A stretch of 64,000 bases of DNA from JAZIHH01 sp036678685 (GCA_036678685.1 JAZIHH010000001.1:124001-188000), one strand, 5' to 3'; shown: positions 24,649-35,173, numbered from the stretch's first letter. Program-made: numbers and translations. Notes: generated by a model not told the origin, from the sequence alone.

Positions 24649-25413
24649 CTACAACCGTACGGGGATTCCCCGCTCCGCCAAATACTCTTTCATCTGCCTT
24701 ATTGAGTATTTGCCATAGTGGGCGATGGAGGCCACCAGCAGGGCGGCGGCCTTCCCTTTGGTGACGGCATCATACAGGTGTTCCAGTCTCCCGGCGCCGC
24801 CCGAAGCGATCACCGGTATCCTCACCGCCTCGGCCACTGCCCTGGTCATCGCCAAATCGTAACCATCTTGCCGCCCGTCCGTATCCATACTGGTGGGTAA
24901 AATGGTGCCAGCCCCGAGTTCTTCCGCCTTTTTCACCCATTCCACCACATCCAAGCCGGCCGGCTCTTTCCCCCCGCCGATCATTACTTCATATCCGGAA
25001 GGCATTTTGGGGGAACGCCGGGTGTCAACGGCGACGACGATTCTTTCCCGCCCGAATGCCAAACTCGCCTGCCGGATTAATTCCGGGTTGCGGACAGCCC
25101 CGGTATTAAGGGAGACCCGGGAAACACCGGCGGCCAGCAACTCCCGGATATCATCGAGACGGTTGATCCCGCCCCCTACGGTCAAGGGGATTGAGACCGC
25201 GGCAACTGTCCTTTGCACCGTCTCCAGCAGAGTCTTCCGTTTTTCAAGGGTGGCGGTGATATCCAGTAAAATCAGTTCATCGGCGCCCGCTTCGCTATAG
25301 GCCGCAGCCGTTTCCGCCGGATCCCCAATCTTCTTCAGGTTGGCAAAATTAACCCCTTTGACCAGGCAGCCGTCTTTCACATCCAAACAAGGAATAATTC
25401 TACAGTAGTTCAT
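24649..25413 (-). CDS. hisF: Imidazole glycerol phosphate synthase subunit HisF
   Basis: The 254-residue (beta-alpha)8 barrel is the cyclase of histidine synthesis, normally partnered with the glutaminase HisH. The opening 'RIIPCLDVKDGCLVKGVNF' with catalytic Asp (CLDV) and the second Asp in 'VVAVDTRR' are present, as are 'IPLTVGGGI' and 'VIASGGAG' phosphate loops. HisH and other his genes are not nearby, so the partner must be encoded elsewhere. It lies between thiL and a flavoprotein on the same strand. Confidence 0.95.
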   Translation of the reverse strand: MNYCRIIPCLDVKDGCLVKGVNFANLKKIGDPAETAAAYSEAGADELILLDITATLEKRKTLLETVQRTVAAVSIPLTVGGGINRLDDIRELLAAGVSRVSLNTGAVRNPELIRQASLAFGRERIVVAVDTRRSPKMPSGYEVMIGGGKEPAGLDVVEWVKKAEELGAGTILPTSMDTDGRQDGYDLAMTRAVAEAVRIPVIASGGAGRLEHLYDAVTKGKAAALLVASIAHYGKYSIRQMKEYLAERGIPVRL

Positions 25414-25444
25414 CTTATTATCTCCTTTACGACGGGCGGTGATG

Positions 25445-26023
25445 TTACCTGCCGTTGATCCGCTGCAACAACCAGGCCATATTTTCCCCCAGTATTTCTA
25501 TGGTCCTCACTCCCTCGGCATCCTGCTCCACTTCACCCATGCCCGCCCCCACCCCAAAGTTCCAATAAGAAGAACCGGGGACGATCATTTCGTTAATTAA
25601 GAAAAAAGCATTAATGGAATGAAAGACATTAACGGCTCCGCCCCGCCGGTGGGTAACGACGGCTGCTCCCACCTTCCTCCGGAAAATATTGCCGTTGCCG
25701 CGCGACACAAAACCGGCCCGGTCGATTAAGGCTTTGGCTTCCGGGGTTAAACCTGCAAAATAAGTGGGAGAGCCAATGACGATGCCATCGGCTTCTATCA
25801 TCTTTTCGATCCATTCATTTACCGGGTCATCATCAATTTTGCATCGCCGGTTCTTTTTTTCCCGGCACTGATAACAGGCGGTACAAGGCTTAATCGTCTG
25901 CCCGCCCACCTGAATCATTTCCGTTTGGATCATCGCTTCGTTCAGCTTTTGGCTTAAATGCCGGAGCAGAATGGCCGTATTCCCGTTCTTGCGCGGACTG
26001 CCGTTAAAAAGCACTACTTGCAC
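25445..26023 (-). CDS. Iron-sulfur flavoprotein (NADPH-dependent FMN reductase family)
   Basis: The 192-residue flavodoxin-fold protein starts with the FMN phosphate loop 'FNGSPRKNGNTAIL'. The compact cluster 'CTACYQC' followed by a Cys seven residues later matches the [4Fe-4S] ligands of Isf proteins from anaerobes. 'VIGSPTYFAGLT' and 'AAVVTHRRGGAVN' complete the flavin site. Isf proteins move electrons and some reduce O2 or peroxide; the role here is unknown. The start codon is GTG at 26023 after GAGGGG. The ACT-domain gene is next upstream. Confidence 0.85.
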   Translation of the reverse strand: MQVVLFNGSPRKNGNTAILLRHLSQKLNEAMIQTEMIQVGGQTIKPCTACYQCREKKNRRCKIDDDPVNEWIEKMIEADGIVIGSPTYFAGLTPEAKALIDRAGFVSRGNGNIFRRKVGAAVVTHRRGGAVNVFHSINAFFLINEMIVPGSSYWNFGVGAGMGEVEQDAEGVRTIEILGENMAWLLQRINGR

Positions 26024-26070
26024 TTTGACAACCCCTCTTTCCTATTGTCTTGTGCCGCTCTTGCCCTTGA

Positions 26071-26502
26071 CTACAATTTATAAACTTCCTCCCCGGTGAG
26101 CAAGCGAATATTTTTGGCCTGCAAGGCACGGATCGCCCGGTCAATATCCTCCACCTTGAAAACGACCAGCGCGTTCTCCTGGCTTTTTCCGACAAAAGCA
26201 TAGGTGTATTCAATATTGATCGCTTCTCCCACCAGAATTTCCAGGACAGCGGCTAACCCGCCGGGCACGTCGGGAATTTCCACGGCGAGCACCTCGGTCT
26301 CGCTGACGGTAAAGCCCTGTTCTTTCAGGACTTTCACGGCTTCGTCCGGCTCGTTGATAATGAGGCGCAGGATGCCGAAATTCGCGGTATCGGCAAGGGA
26401 AAGGGCACGAATATTAAGTCCCCGGTCCCCCAGGATCCTGGTCACTTCGGAGAGTCTTCCTGATTTATTCTCCAAAAAGACCGAGATTTGTTTAATCTTC
26501 AC
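26071..26502 (-). CDS. Tandem ACT-domain protein next to phenylacetate-CoA ligase
   Basis: The 143-residue protein contains two ACT repeats: 'KIKQISVFLENKSGRLSEVTRIL' (about 2-70) and 'AVEIPDVPGGLAAVLEIL' (about 72-140). ACT domains bind amino acids. A two-ACT protein beside phenylacetate-CoA ligase is a recurrent arrangement in anaerobes, suggesting regulation by or of aromatic amino acid degradation (inference). The second GTG (26502) is preferred because it is 8 nt from AGGAGG; the first GTG is too close. Confidence 0.85.
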   Translation of the reverse strand: MKIKQISVFLENKSGRLSEVTRILGDRGLNIRALSLADTANFGILRLIINEPDEAVKVLKEQGFTVSETEVLAVEIPDVPGGLAAVLEILVGEAINIEYTYAFVGKSQENALVVFKVEDIDRAIRALQAKNIRLLTGEEVYKL

Positions 26503-26558
26503 CGTCACGACCTCCTTTTTTAACGGTTCTTTTTAACCCTTGCTTTTTCCAACCTCTT

Positions 26559-27863
26559 TTACCCATAAATATCCCGTTTATCCACCACTCTTCTGGCCTT
26601 GCCTTCACTTCTGGGAATGGTTTTGGGCTCAACCAGTTTGACCCGGACAGCAATTCCCAGACTGCTTTCGATTTTTTGTTTTATTTTATATTCCAAATCT
26701 TCCATCTTGCGTATCTCGTCGGAGAACAAGGCCTCGGAAACCTCAACCCAGACCTCCAGTTCATCCAAATTGTCCCGGCGATCAATGACCAGCAGGTAAT
26801 GGGGCTCCGTCTCGCCGAATTCCAGTAAAGCGTTTTCAATCTGAGTAGGAAAGACGTTGACTCCCCTGATAATCAACATATCATCAGTACGTCCCATAAT
26901 CCGGTGTATTCTTGTCATCGTACGCCCGCAGGCGCACGGTCCCGTGTGCAACATGGTAACATCCCTTGTCCGGTAGCGGATGACCGGAAAGGCTTCCTTG
27001 GTCAAACTGGTAAAGACCAACTCCCCTTTTTCCCCCGGCGGCAGTTGCCTGCCGTCTTCCGGGTCAATCACTTCGGGGAGAAAATGATCTTCAAAAACGT
27101 GCAGGCCGTTTTGTTCCAGGCATTCGCTGGCTACTCCCGGTCCGATCACCTCCGACAGACCATAAATATCAATGGCGGTAATCCCCAGCTTTTCTTCAAT
27201 CTCTTTCCGCATGTTTTCGGACCAGGGTTCAGCGCCGAAGATTCCCGCCCGCAGGGGCAGACGGCGCAGGTCTACCCCTTCTTCCGCCGCCCTTTCCGCC
27301 AGGTGCAGCGCGTAGGAAGGAGTACAGGCCAAAATGGTGGTGGCAAAATCGATCATGATCTGGATCTGCCGTTTGGTGTTTCCTCCAGAAATAGGCACCA
27401 CGGTCGCCCCCATCATTTCAGCGCCGTAATGAACACCAAGACCGCCTGTGAACAGGCCGTACCCATAGGCCACCTGAATCCGGTCACGGGAAGTGCCCCC
27501 GGCGCAGGCCAGGGTCCGGGCCATGACCTGGGCCCAGACTTTTATGTCATTACGGGTATACCCCACCACGGTCATCTTACCCGTCGTACCGGAAGAGGCA
27601 TGGATCCGGACCACCTCCTCCATGGGCACGGCAAAGAGCCCAAACGGGTAGTTATCCCGCAGATCTTCTTTGGTGGTGAACGGGAGATATTTCAAGTCAT
27701 CTAGACTCCGTATGTCTTCGGGTTTTATCCCGGCTTTAATCATTTTTTCCCGGTAATAAGGAACCCTTTCATAAACACGGGTTACCGTACCCTTCAGCCT
27801 TTTTAATTGCAACTCCTCGAGCTGCGGACGGGACATGCTCTCATACTCCAAATTCCAAATCAA
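26559..27863 (-). CDS. paaK: Phenylacetate-CoA ligase
   Basis: The 434-residue AMP-forming ligase activates phenylacetate (or other aryl acids) with CoA and ATP. The adenylate motifs 'IHASSGTTGKMTVVGYT' (P-loop like) and 'YGLSEVIGPGVASECLEQ' with 'RTRDVT' and 'GRTDDMLIIRGVNVFPTQIE' are present. The start is probably TTG at 27863, ten nt after AAGGAGG and giving the family's 'M-x-WN-x-E-Y-E' opening. The ATG at 27872 is only one base from the Shine-Dalgarno. It is followed by the ACT gene and probably co-transcribed. Confidence 0.93.
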   Translation of the reverse strand: MIWNLEYESMSRPQLEELQLKRLKGTVTRVYERVPYYREKMIKAGIKPEDIRSLDDLKYLPFTTKEDLRDNYPFGLFAVPMEEVVRIHASSGTTGKMTVVGYTRNDIKVWAQVMARTLACAGGTSRDRIQVAYGYGLFTGGLGVHYGAEMMGATVVPISGGNTKRQIQIMIDFATTILACTPSYALHLAERAAEEGVDLRRLPLRAGIFGAEPWSENMRKEIEEKLGITAIDIYGLSEVIGPGVASECLEQNGLHVFEDHFLPEVIDPEDGRQLPPGEKGELVFTSLTKEAFPVIRYRTRDVTMLHTGPCACGRTMTRIHRIMGRTDDMLIIRGVNVFPTQIENALLEFGETEPHYLLVIDRRDNLDELEVWVEVSEALFSDEIRKMEDLEYKIKQKIESSLGIAVRVKLVEPKTIPRSEGKARRVVDKRDIYG

Positions 27864-27919
27864 AGGGGCCATCCTCCTTAAACTCTTATTTCCACCCAGT
27901 ACCGTTATATCTCGTTTCT

Positions 27920-27925
27920 ATTATA
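27920..27925 (-). promoter_or_regulatory. Possible -10 box for paaK in the 27873-28255 gap
   Basis: Minus-strand TATAAT about 57 bp ahead of the TTG start. A weak TTGGGA lies 19 bp further upstream. The rest of this ~390-bp gap between paaK and the SpoIIM-like gene shows no convincing gene, RNA or repeat; a long minus-strand open frame covering it lacks a ribosome binding site and family features. Confidence 0.3.
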
Positions 27926-28255
27926 CGTTGATCGCCATTTTCCTTCCCAAATTTTTTAGTCATACCCGTCTTAGTGTAAAATTTCAGTTGACAAAAAGAA
28001 TTGGTGAGCAAAATCAATAAAAGATCCTGCCAACAATCGTCTACGAAAAAAGCAGGTTCTCCATGGCGGATGATAATATTGGCCGTCGCCAGCGAGCCGC
28101 CGGAATAATTCTCTCTGCTGGAGTACTGGACTTTATAAAGGAAAATCAGGGATGGGGTAGAATTAATTGTAAGATCACCGGGGGAGTGTTTCTGGAATGG
28201 AATACTACGATACCTTCCGGCATTTTGGACTAAAATACGAACAGGAGGTCTGAAA

Positions 28256-28870
28256 ATGAAGGCATTTATATTACTATATAAGGATTGGCCGCTGCTTGTT
28301 ACGCTTTTGGCCTTATTTGCCGGTGCGTATGTCTCCGGGAGAATTTTGTTTGTCACCAATAATGAGTTGGCATTAAAGATTTTGAAAAAACTTGATACGC
28401 CAAGGAAAGAAATTGTGAGAACCATATGTAAAAACCTGTTCATGCCGTATGGAGTTGCACGGGCGGTATTTCTTATCTTTTTCATAAATTTGATTAATGG
28501 CTCGTTTTTTTGGTTGACAATTGGGGGGATATTTCTTGTAGCGCCCTTTGTTCAAAACATAGCGACAGGGTTATTGACTGGTCTGGCTTTGAGCAACTAT
28601 CCCGAGCGGGCCAATTGGCTGACTTTCTTTAACGTGCTCTTCGAGATCGGTGCTTTTGTGACCGCGGGGGTTGCCGGGATCAGAATCGGTCTGAGTATTT
28701 GGGGACCGACAAAGATCCTCCCCGCTATATTTAACTGGGGGAAGATATTCCTCACGGTAGTCATACCGTTACAATTCCTCGGAGCCGTATTCGAAGGCTT
28801 ACTTTTTAAAAGGTTATATGTGCAAAAAAAGTTTCCCTTGCCGTATGGGCTCAGTAGGGATTCTCTTTAA
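28256..28870 (+). CDS. SpoIIM-like (stage II sporulation protein M family) membrane protein
   Basis: The 204-residue protein has about five hydrophobic segments. The central 'ARAVFLIFFINLINGSFFW' and the later 'FFNVLFEIGAFVTAGVAGIRIG' resemble the 'NN-x-R...NG' and 'HG-x-x-E-x-x-A...G-x-x-L-G' motifs of the SpoIIM/DUF95 group, though the typical His is replaced. Several relatives outside sporulation exist, so a role in engulfment is not implied. The ATG follows GGAGGTC. Its A+T content is higher than that of its neighbours, and it lies right before the broken lhr gene. Confidence 0.55.
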   Translation: MKAFILLYKDWPLLVTLLALFAGAYVSGRILFVTNNELALKILKKLDTPRKEIVRTICKNLFMPYGVARAVFLIFFINLINGSFFWLTIGGIFLVAPFVQNIATGLLTGLALSNYPERANWLTFFNVLFEIGAFVTAGVAGIRIGLSIWGPTKILPAIFNWGKIFLTVVIPLQFLGAVFEGLLFKRLYVQKKFPLPYGLSRDSL

Positions 28871-28901
28871 TTCTACAAAATGACCTTTAGAGGTGCTGCT
28901 C

Positions 28902-31900
28902 ATGTCCCACCCGTGTTGGCAAGATTTTCATCCGGCGGTTGCCCGGTGGTTCAGGGAAACCTTCGGCGAACCGACCCCGCCCCAGGCCGCCGCCTGGCCC
29001 CGGATTGCCGCCGGGAAGAACTTGCTGCTCCTGGCCCCTACCGGGTCAGGGAAGACCCTGGCTGCTTTTTTAAAGGTGATCGACCGCCTTTACCAGTAGA
29101 TGGAGAGGGGGGAGTCCCTTCCCGGCGACGGGGTGCGGGTTTTGTATGTCTCCCCCCTCAAGGCGTTGAACAATGATATCTACCGCAACCTGGAACTGCC
29201 GCTGCAGGGGATTAGGCGCACAAGCGTGCGGTGTTCAAAGGCCCGTGAAGGCGGTGCGCAACCGGGACGGGAACTCCCGGAGATCACCAGGGCGGTGCGG
29301 AGCGGCGATACCCCGCCCGCCGAGCGTCAACGGATGTTGCGCCGGCAGCCGCAGATCCTGATCACTACCCCGGAATCCCTCTTCTTAATCTTATCCTCCA
29401 AAGCCTCCCGGATCCTGAGGACCGTCCGTTGCCTGATTGTCGATGAGATCCATACGGTTTTTACGGAAAAACGCGGCGCCCACCTGGCGCTCTCCCTCGA
29501 ACGCCTGCAAAACCTGGTGGAAGAGGCGGGCGGTCCGGGTACAACCCTGCAGCGGATCGGGTTATCCGCCACCATCCGGCCCTTGGCCGAGGTGGCGGCT
29601 TTTCTCGGCGGATACGAGCGGGATCCGGAGAGCGGGGAGTGGCGGCCGCGGCCGGTGGAGATCATTGACGCCGGCGGGCGGAAAGACCTGGATCTCCAGA
29701 TCACGCTCCCCGTCCCCAACCTCAGGGAATTGCCGGAGAAGACCATTTGGCCGGCGATCTATGAGCAAATCCTCGGGTTGGTCCGCAGCCACCGCACAAC
29801 GCTGGTCTTTGTCAATAACCGGCGCCTGGCTGAACGGGTAACCGCCAATCTCAACCGATTAGCCGGGAAAGAGATTGCCCGGACCCACCACGGCAGCCTG
29901 GCCCGGGAGATCCGCCTCGAGGTGGAGGAGAAATTGAAATCCGGCGAACTCCCGTGCGTGGTGGCGACCGCCTCTTTGGAGTTGGGAATTGATGTGGGCG
30001 AGATCGATCTGGTCATCCAGATCGAATCCCCCAAAGAAGTGGCCCGGGGACTGCAACGGGTGGGCCGGGCCGGACACGTGATCCACCGGACCAGCAAGGG
30101 GCGGATTATCCCCAAAAACCGGGCCGACCTCCTGGAGACCGCCGCCCTTCTTTATGAGATGAAGGCCGGGCGGGTGGAGACGATGAAAGCCCCCATGAAC
30201 TGCCTGGATATCCTGGCCCAGCACCTGGTGGCCATGACCGCCGGCGGCGGGATACCGGTGGAAAAGGCCTACCAGATTGTCCGCTCCGCCTATAATTTCC
30301 ACACCCTCTCCCGGGCCGGCCTGGAACGGCTCCTGGCCATGCTGAGCGGAAGCTACGATACCAAAGGCTACCTGGACCTCCGCCCCCGTCTCTTCTGGGA
30401 CCGGAAGGAGAGGGTAATCAAGCCGGACCCCTACGGCAAGCGGCTGGTCTATACGGCGGGGGGTACCATTCCCGACCGCGGCTATTTCGGTGTTTACCTT
30501 GCCGGCTCCAACCTGCGCCTGGGCGAACTGGATGAAGAATTTGTCTATGAAAGAAGGTTGGGCGACCGGTTCGTCCTCGGGACCTCGGTCTGGCGGATTG
30601 AAGAGATCCGGCAGGACCGGGTGCTCGTTACGCCGGCGGGGAAGGGCGAGACCCACGTGCCTTTTTGGAAAGCGGAACAGGGCGGCCGCCCCTATGAACT
30701 GGGGAAAAGGATCGGTACCTTTCTGGCGCTGCTCGAAGAGAAGCTGGACGCCGGGGAATTGCCGGCTTTTTTCCAGAACGAATGCGGCCTCACCCCGGAA
30801 GCGGCCAGGAACCTCCAAAATTACCTGGCGGCCCAGAAAAGAGCGGTTGGCTGTTTGCCAACCGACCGCCGCCTGATAGTCGAGGAATTTCCCGATGAAG
30901 CCGGAGAGTGGCGCGTCCTGCTCCATTCCCCGCTGGGGCACAGAGTCCACCTGCCACTGGCGCTTTTAATCGGCATGGCCTGGGAGGAGAGTTTGGGGAT
31001 GAAACTCTCCTTTATCAGCGGCGATGACGGCATCATGTTCAGTCTCCCGGGAGGAATGACCCCGCCGGCCGTTCCCTGGCCGGACCCGGCGGCTGGGGAG
31101 ATCGAAGAACGGCTGGGGAAGGCCGTGGCCGGGACACCGCTCTTTGGTTCACTCTTCCGCCAGGCGGCCCAGCGTTCCCTGGTCATGCCCAGGGGCGGGT
31201 TGGGCGGCAAGCGGCAACCCTTATGGCTAGCCCGGATCAAGGCCGGAAATTTACTGCAGGCGGTCGCCCAATACCCGGATTTCCCCTTGATCTGTGAGAC
31301 CTACCGTGAGATCTTCCAGGATTATTTTGACCTTGAAGGCCTCTATGACGTCCTGCGAGGGATCAAAGAGGGCGCGATTACCGTTTACCACAAAAGGCAC
31401 CAGACCCCTTCCCCCTTCGCCTACGGACACCTCTTCAATTTTGTCGCCAGTTTTATGTACGAGACGGAGCGGCCGGGGGGAGAAAGTCAAAAACGCCTTT
31501 TCGGCCTGGGTACGGAAACCTTAAAGACCATCGTCGGCAAGGACGGCTTCCGGGATATCTTCCGGACCGAGGTTATCAAAACGGTGGCCCGGAAAGCGCG
31601 GGGGTTTGACCTTTTGGCAAAGAACCTTGATGAGGAGCGCCTCTCTTTTCTGCTGGAGAGGTGCGGCGATCTTACGGAAGAGGAGATTGAGAAGGCTTTT
31701 CCCGGGCAAAAAGAAAAACTCCGGGAGCTTCTGGCCGCCCTATGTACCAAGGGGAAGGCGGTGATAGTCGCAACCGGTGCCGCAGCCGGGGCGGCCGGCC
31801 GACGGTTCTTTATCAGCCGGGAGGAACTGTCTGATTATTTGACGGCCTTGCCCGGGGCCAGGGTTGGCGGGGAGGAAAAACCCGGCCGCGAGGAACCGGG

Positions 31901-33458
31901 CCGGATAACGGGTCAGGGTTCGGACCAGGAGCCGGAGGGGACGGCTTTCCCGCAGCCGGATCCCCTGGCGTACCGGGAAGCCCAAAAACGGATTATCACC
32001 CGTTTCGCCAGGACCCACGGGCCTTTTTCCGCCCGGGAACTGGCGGCCAGGTACGGGTGGCGCCTGCCGGAGGTGGAAGAGGTTTTAGCGGTCCTTGCCT
32101 CCGCCGGGCTGGTGGAAGCGGGGGAGTTTCTCCCCGGCGGCGAGGGGGAGGAATGGTGCGACACGGAAATTCTCCGGGAGATCCACCGGCGGAGTCTCGC
32201 CCGGACCCGGCAGGAGGTTAAGGCGCGGACGCGCGTGCGGGAGCCGGAGGAATATGCGGTTTTTCTTGCCCGTTGGCAGGGGGTGACCGGCGAACGGAGG
32301 AAGGCCGAAGGCTTGGCGGAAACCTTGGCCCAACTGGCGGGGGTTTGGTTCCCGGCGGAGATGTGGGAGCGACATCTTCTCCCGGCCCGGGTGAAGGGGT
32401 ACAACCCCCTCCTTCTTGACCGCCTCTTGGCCAGCGGTCAATTCCGCTGGCGGGCCCGGGGCGGTGCCAAAAGCTTCCGGGTCATGATCGAATCTCCCTT
32501 GGCGCCGGAAGAAGATATTCTCCCGGCAGCCCCGGGGGCCGGCCCGGGCGGGGCGGCGGACGAGCATGACCTTTCCGGTCTCACCGGAACAAGCCGGGCC
32601 ATTGTAGAACTTTTGCAAGCAAGGGGCGCGGAGACCCTCCCTTTTATCCTGAAAGAATTGCAACTCCCGATCCTCACCACCTGGCGAGCTTTGGAAGAGC
32701 TAATTCTCAAGGGTTTGCTGACCAATGACACTTTCGGACCGGTCCGTTATTTGCTTAGAACCACCCCGCAAATACGCTCCGGAGTGCAGGGGGTGTTGCC
32801 GCCCGCCGTCATGACCCGGATGGGCAGGTGGTCCCTGCTCCCGCCTGAGACCGGAAGAAAAGACAAACTGGTCCGGGCGCTTCTGCAGCGGTACGCTGTT
32901 GTCAGCCGGGAAGTTGCCCAGGCGGAAGGAGTCCCCTGGGGAGAGGTTTATCCCGTCCTTGACACCCTGGAAAATACCGGCCGGGTGAAACGGGGTTACT
33001 TCATTAAAGGGTTAAGCGGGATCCAGTACGCCCTCCCGCAAGCCCTGGCCGGGCTCGAAGCCGTCACGGCCCCGTCCGGTCAGTACTGGGCCCTGTCCTG
33101 GTCCGACCCGGCCAATCCCCTGCGGTATCTCCCCGGCCGGCCGGAGACGGTGGAAACAAAGATCCCGGCCGGCGATTATCTGGTCTTTAAGGACGGAAAG
33201 CCAATTCTGACGGCCTCCGGCCGGAGACTACGCCTCCAAACCCTGGAGTCTCTCTCCTTGCCTGAGGCGGAAAAGGGGATTAAAGCTCTCGTCACCGCTT
33301 TATACCCGGCCTACCCGGATGAGAAGATCGTGGTCGGCAGCTTTAACGGGAAAGCGGCCCCGGAGAGCCCGGTGCGGGATGTCCTCAAAAGGATCGGGTT
33401 TGAAAGTGGTTACCGGGAAATGGTTCTCTGGCCTTCCGACCGGAAACAGCCTCTTTAA
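28902..33458 (+). pseudogene. lhr: Lhr-type superfamily 2 DNA helicase interrupted by an in-frame TAG
   Basis: The frame from ATG 28902 (after AGAGGTG) carries the Q motif and Walker A 'APTGSGKTLAAFL' and reaches TAG at 29097-29099. The next codon is ATG and the same frame continues 1,452 codons to 33458. Downstream are 'YVSPLKALNNDI' (Ia), 'DEIHTVF' (motif II), 'SATIRP' (III), 'VNNRRLAERV' (IV) and 'QRVGRAGH' (VI), then the winged-helix and large Lhr C-terminal region. Removing one codon gives ~1,518 residues, matching full Lhr. The split separates Walker A from the other motifs, so either piece alone should be inactive. CAG-to-TAG change, sequence error or read-through are the options. Confidence 0.85.
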
Positions 33459-33502
33459 ACACTGGTATACTCTCCATTGCGTAAATTGACTGTGGACAAG
33501 AT

Positions 33503-33560
33503 CCGGTCTTCTCCAACGTCCTCCCGTCCCTGCGGGGGTTTGGACCGGGTTTCTATTTCT
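33503..33560 (+). terminator. Probable terminator of lhr
   Basis: CCGGTC and TCCAAC pair with GTTTGGACCGG across a G+C-rich inner stem (33503-33548), and the stem is followed by GTTTCTATTTCT. The T-tract is imperfect. Confidence 0.4.
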
Positions 33561-33578
33561 GCTCCAGCGGGCGGTGGT

Positions 33579-33587
33579 CAGAAGCGC
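33579..33587 (+). repeat. Target-site duplication, left copy (9 bp)
   Basis: CAGAAGCGC immediately flanks the left end of the insertion sequence and is repeated at 35158-35166. Confidence 0.9.
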
Positions 33588-33613
33588 GTTAGTGTAAAAT
33601 TACTGTAGGTCTT
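33588..33613 (+). repeat. Left terminal inverted repeat of the ISLre2 element
   Basis: Pairs with the complement of 35132-35157; mismatches occur at positions 2, 9, 12-14 and 24. Confidence 0.85.
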
Positions 33614-33703
33614 AGCAGGAAATAACTTATGGAAAAAAGAAGAGGAACCTCACATTCAGACAGTTGAATGAATCCCCCCTGAAGAAGGAGGCTGAGGTTC
33701 CTC

Positions 33704-35104
33704 ATGGATCTAATTCGTTTAGTAGAAGAGAAAATCCTTTCGGTAGTGAACGAAATATCAAAAATTTTCGAAGGCGAGATTGACTATCTAACCTTTGAGG
33801 TTCGATTAAAGAAAGAGCTTGACAGTTTAGGCCGTGACCTGCTGCAACTGGTTTTGGAGACTCTTGAGGAAAAGATTCACGAAAGCGAAGAGCGCAAGCG
33901 AGAATGGAAGGTCGTACGGAGAAGAGACCAGAAAGCGATATTGACCCCTTTTGGTTAACTGACCTATGAACGGAGCTATTACCAGCATAAAGAAAGTAAG
34001 CAGTATGCGTACTTGGTAGACGCACAAATAGGGATTACCCCTCATGCACGAGTAGGGCCCAATCTCAAAGCTGCCTTTCTGGAAGCATCCAGTAAAATGT
34101 CGTACGAAGAGGCCACGGTGCAAGAAAGCAGCTATAATCCTGAACTGAAAGTAAGCAGGCAAACAGTAGCGTTGACTGTTAAAAAGTTTACTCCTGTGAA
34201 ATCGTTGCCACCGCAAGAGAAACGGTATGTGCGGGCATTGTACATAGAGGCTGATGAAGATCATGTAAGAATCAGAGATCATAAGCGGAAAAAGCCCTCG
34301 TTGCTCATCTATGTTCACGAAGGGGTAAGCGAGGAGGGTTCGCGTCGTCGTCTTAAAAACGCGAAATATTTTACGAAACCCTGGGGAAAATCGGAAGAGT
34401 TATGGTGGGAGGTTTTAGATTACCTGGAAGCCCGTTATGATCTTTCAACGGTTGAAAGGATCTATTTATTGGGAGACGGAGCTTCTTGGATCCGGGCTGG
34501 ACTACAATACTTACCGCCGCAAACTATTTTTATCCTAGATAAGTATCATTTAGAAAAATATATACAAACGGCTACCGCGCATGCACCCGAGCTTAAGAGG
34601 TTGATTCACCGGGGGATCAAATCCTTAAACAAGGAGGCAGTCCTGGCTCATCTTCATGAAGCATTATGGCGTACTGACGAAAAGCCAAGAAGGAAACGGA
34701 TTGTTGAGACCATCGGGTATATTGAGCGCAACTGGGACGGAATAGAAAATGGGGTCAAGCACCCCGGGATCGGCTGTAGTGCCGAAGGGCATGTCAGCCA
34801 CATCCTGGCGGCCAGGTTGAGTAGCCGTCCGATGGCCTGGAGTTTACAAGGGGCAGAGAACATGGCCGCTATGCGGGTGGCTGTAGCTAATGGAGAGTCG
34901 ATCCGGAAACAGTACTTGGCAATGCAAGCATCAATTCTGTTCCCTGTCGAGATAAAAGAAGCAGTGCAGGAAAAACTGAAGCGTTTACCCAAAAGAAAGC
35001 TGTTAGGGGTAGAAAATATTGATAATGTTCCACTATTACGTGGCGGTCACAACTTAACCAGGGTGGCTCTAAAATCTCTTAATGAATTCAATGCTGTTAT
35101 TTAG
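33704..35104 (+). pseudogene. ISLre2-family transposase with premature TAA
   Basis: Two segments in the same frame, 33704-33958 and 33959-35104, are separated only by TAA at 33956-33958. The first has the N-terminal helical region up to 'AILTPFG', where relatives continue directly into a 'R-x-Y-Y' stretch; here that follows the stop as 'LTYERSYYQHKESKQY'. The second contains the family's 'LYIEADEDHV' and 'YLLGDGASWI' acidic-residue blocks and 'FILDKYHLEKYI'. Restoring one codon would give a normal ~466-residue transposase. The element may therefore be immobile unless complemented in trans. Confidence 0.88.
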
Positions 35105-35131
35105 TGCATGTTTGCTGAATGTGAGGTTGAA

Positions 35132-35157
35132 AAAACCTACAGTGTCTTGACACTATC
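35132..35157 (-). repeat. Right terminal inverted repeat of the ISLre2 element
   Basis: Complement starts G-A-TAGTGT and contains ACTGTAGGT, mirroring the left end. Confidence 0.85.
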
Positions 35158-35166
35158 CAGAAGCGC
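35158..35166 (+). repeat. Target-site duplication, right copy (9 bp)
   Basis: CAGAAGCGC, identical to 33579-33587 and directly abutting the right inverted repeat. Confidence 0.9.
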
Positions 35167-35173
35167 AAACTGG

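Larger units (their letters stand above)
33588..35157 (+). mobile_element. ISLre2-family insertion sequence, 1,570 bp, complete with ends
   Basis: The element is bounded by 26-bp imperfect inverted repeats (33588-33613 and 35132-35157, 20 of 26 matching). Both share the blocks TAGTGT and ACTGTAGGT. It is flanked by a perfect 9-bp duplication, the length expected for ISLre2. The single transposase gene is of the UPF0236/ISLre2 type but has a premature TAA. Because the duplication is perfect, the insertion looks recent. It sits between the lhr terminator and the promoter of the pspC-like gene. Confidence 0.92.

Noticed and set aside
27886..28485. 199-codon minus-strand frame between paaK and lhr
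   Set aside because: It overlaps the SpoIIM-like gene, which has a good ribosome binding site and membrane segments. The reverse frame has low-complexity content and no start signal.
29859..30950. Long minus-strand open frame (363 codons) inside lhr
   Set aside because: It is antisense to conserved helicase motifs in a G+C-rich gene, where long shadow frames are expected. No ribosome binding site or family motif.
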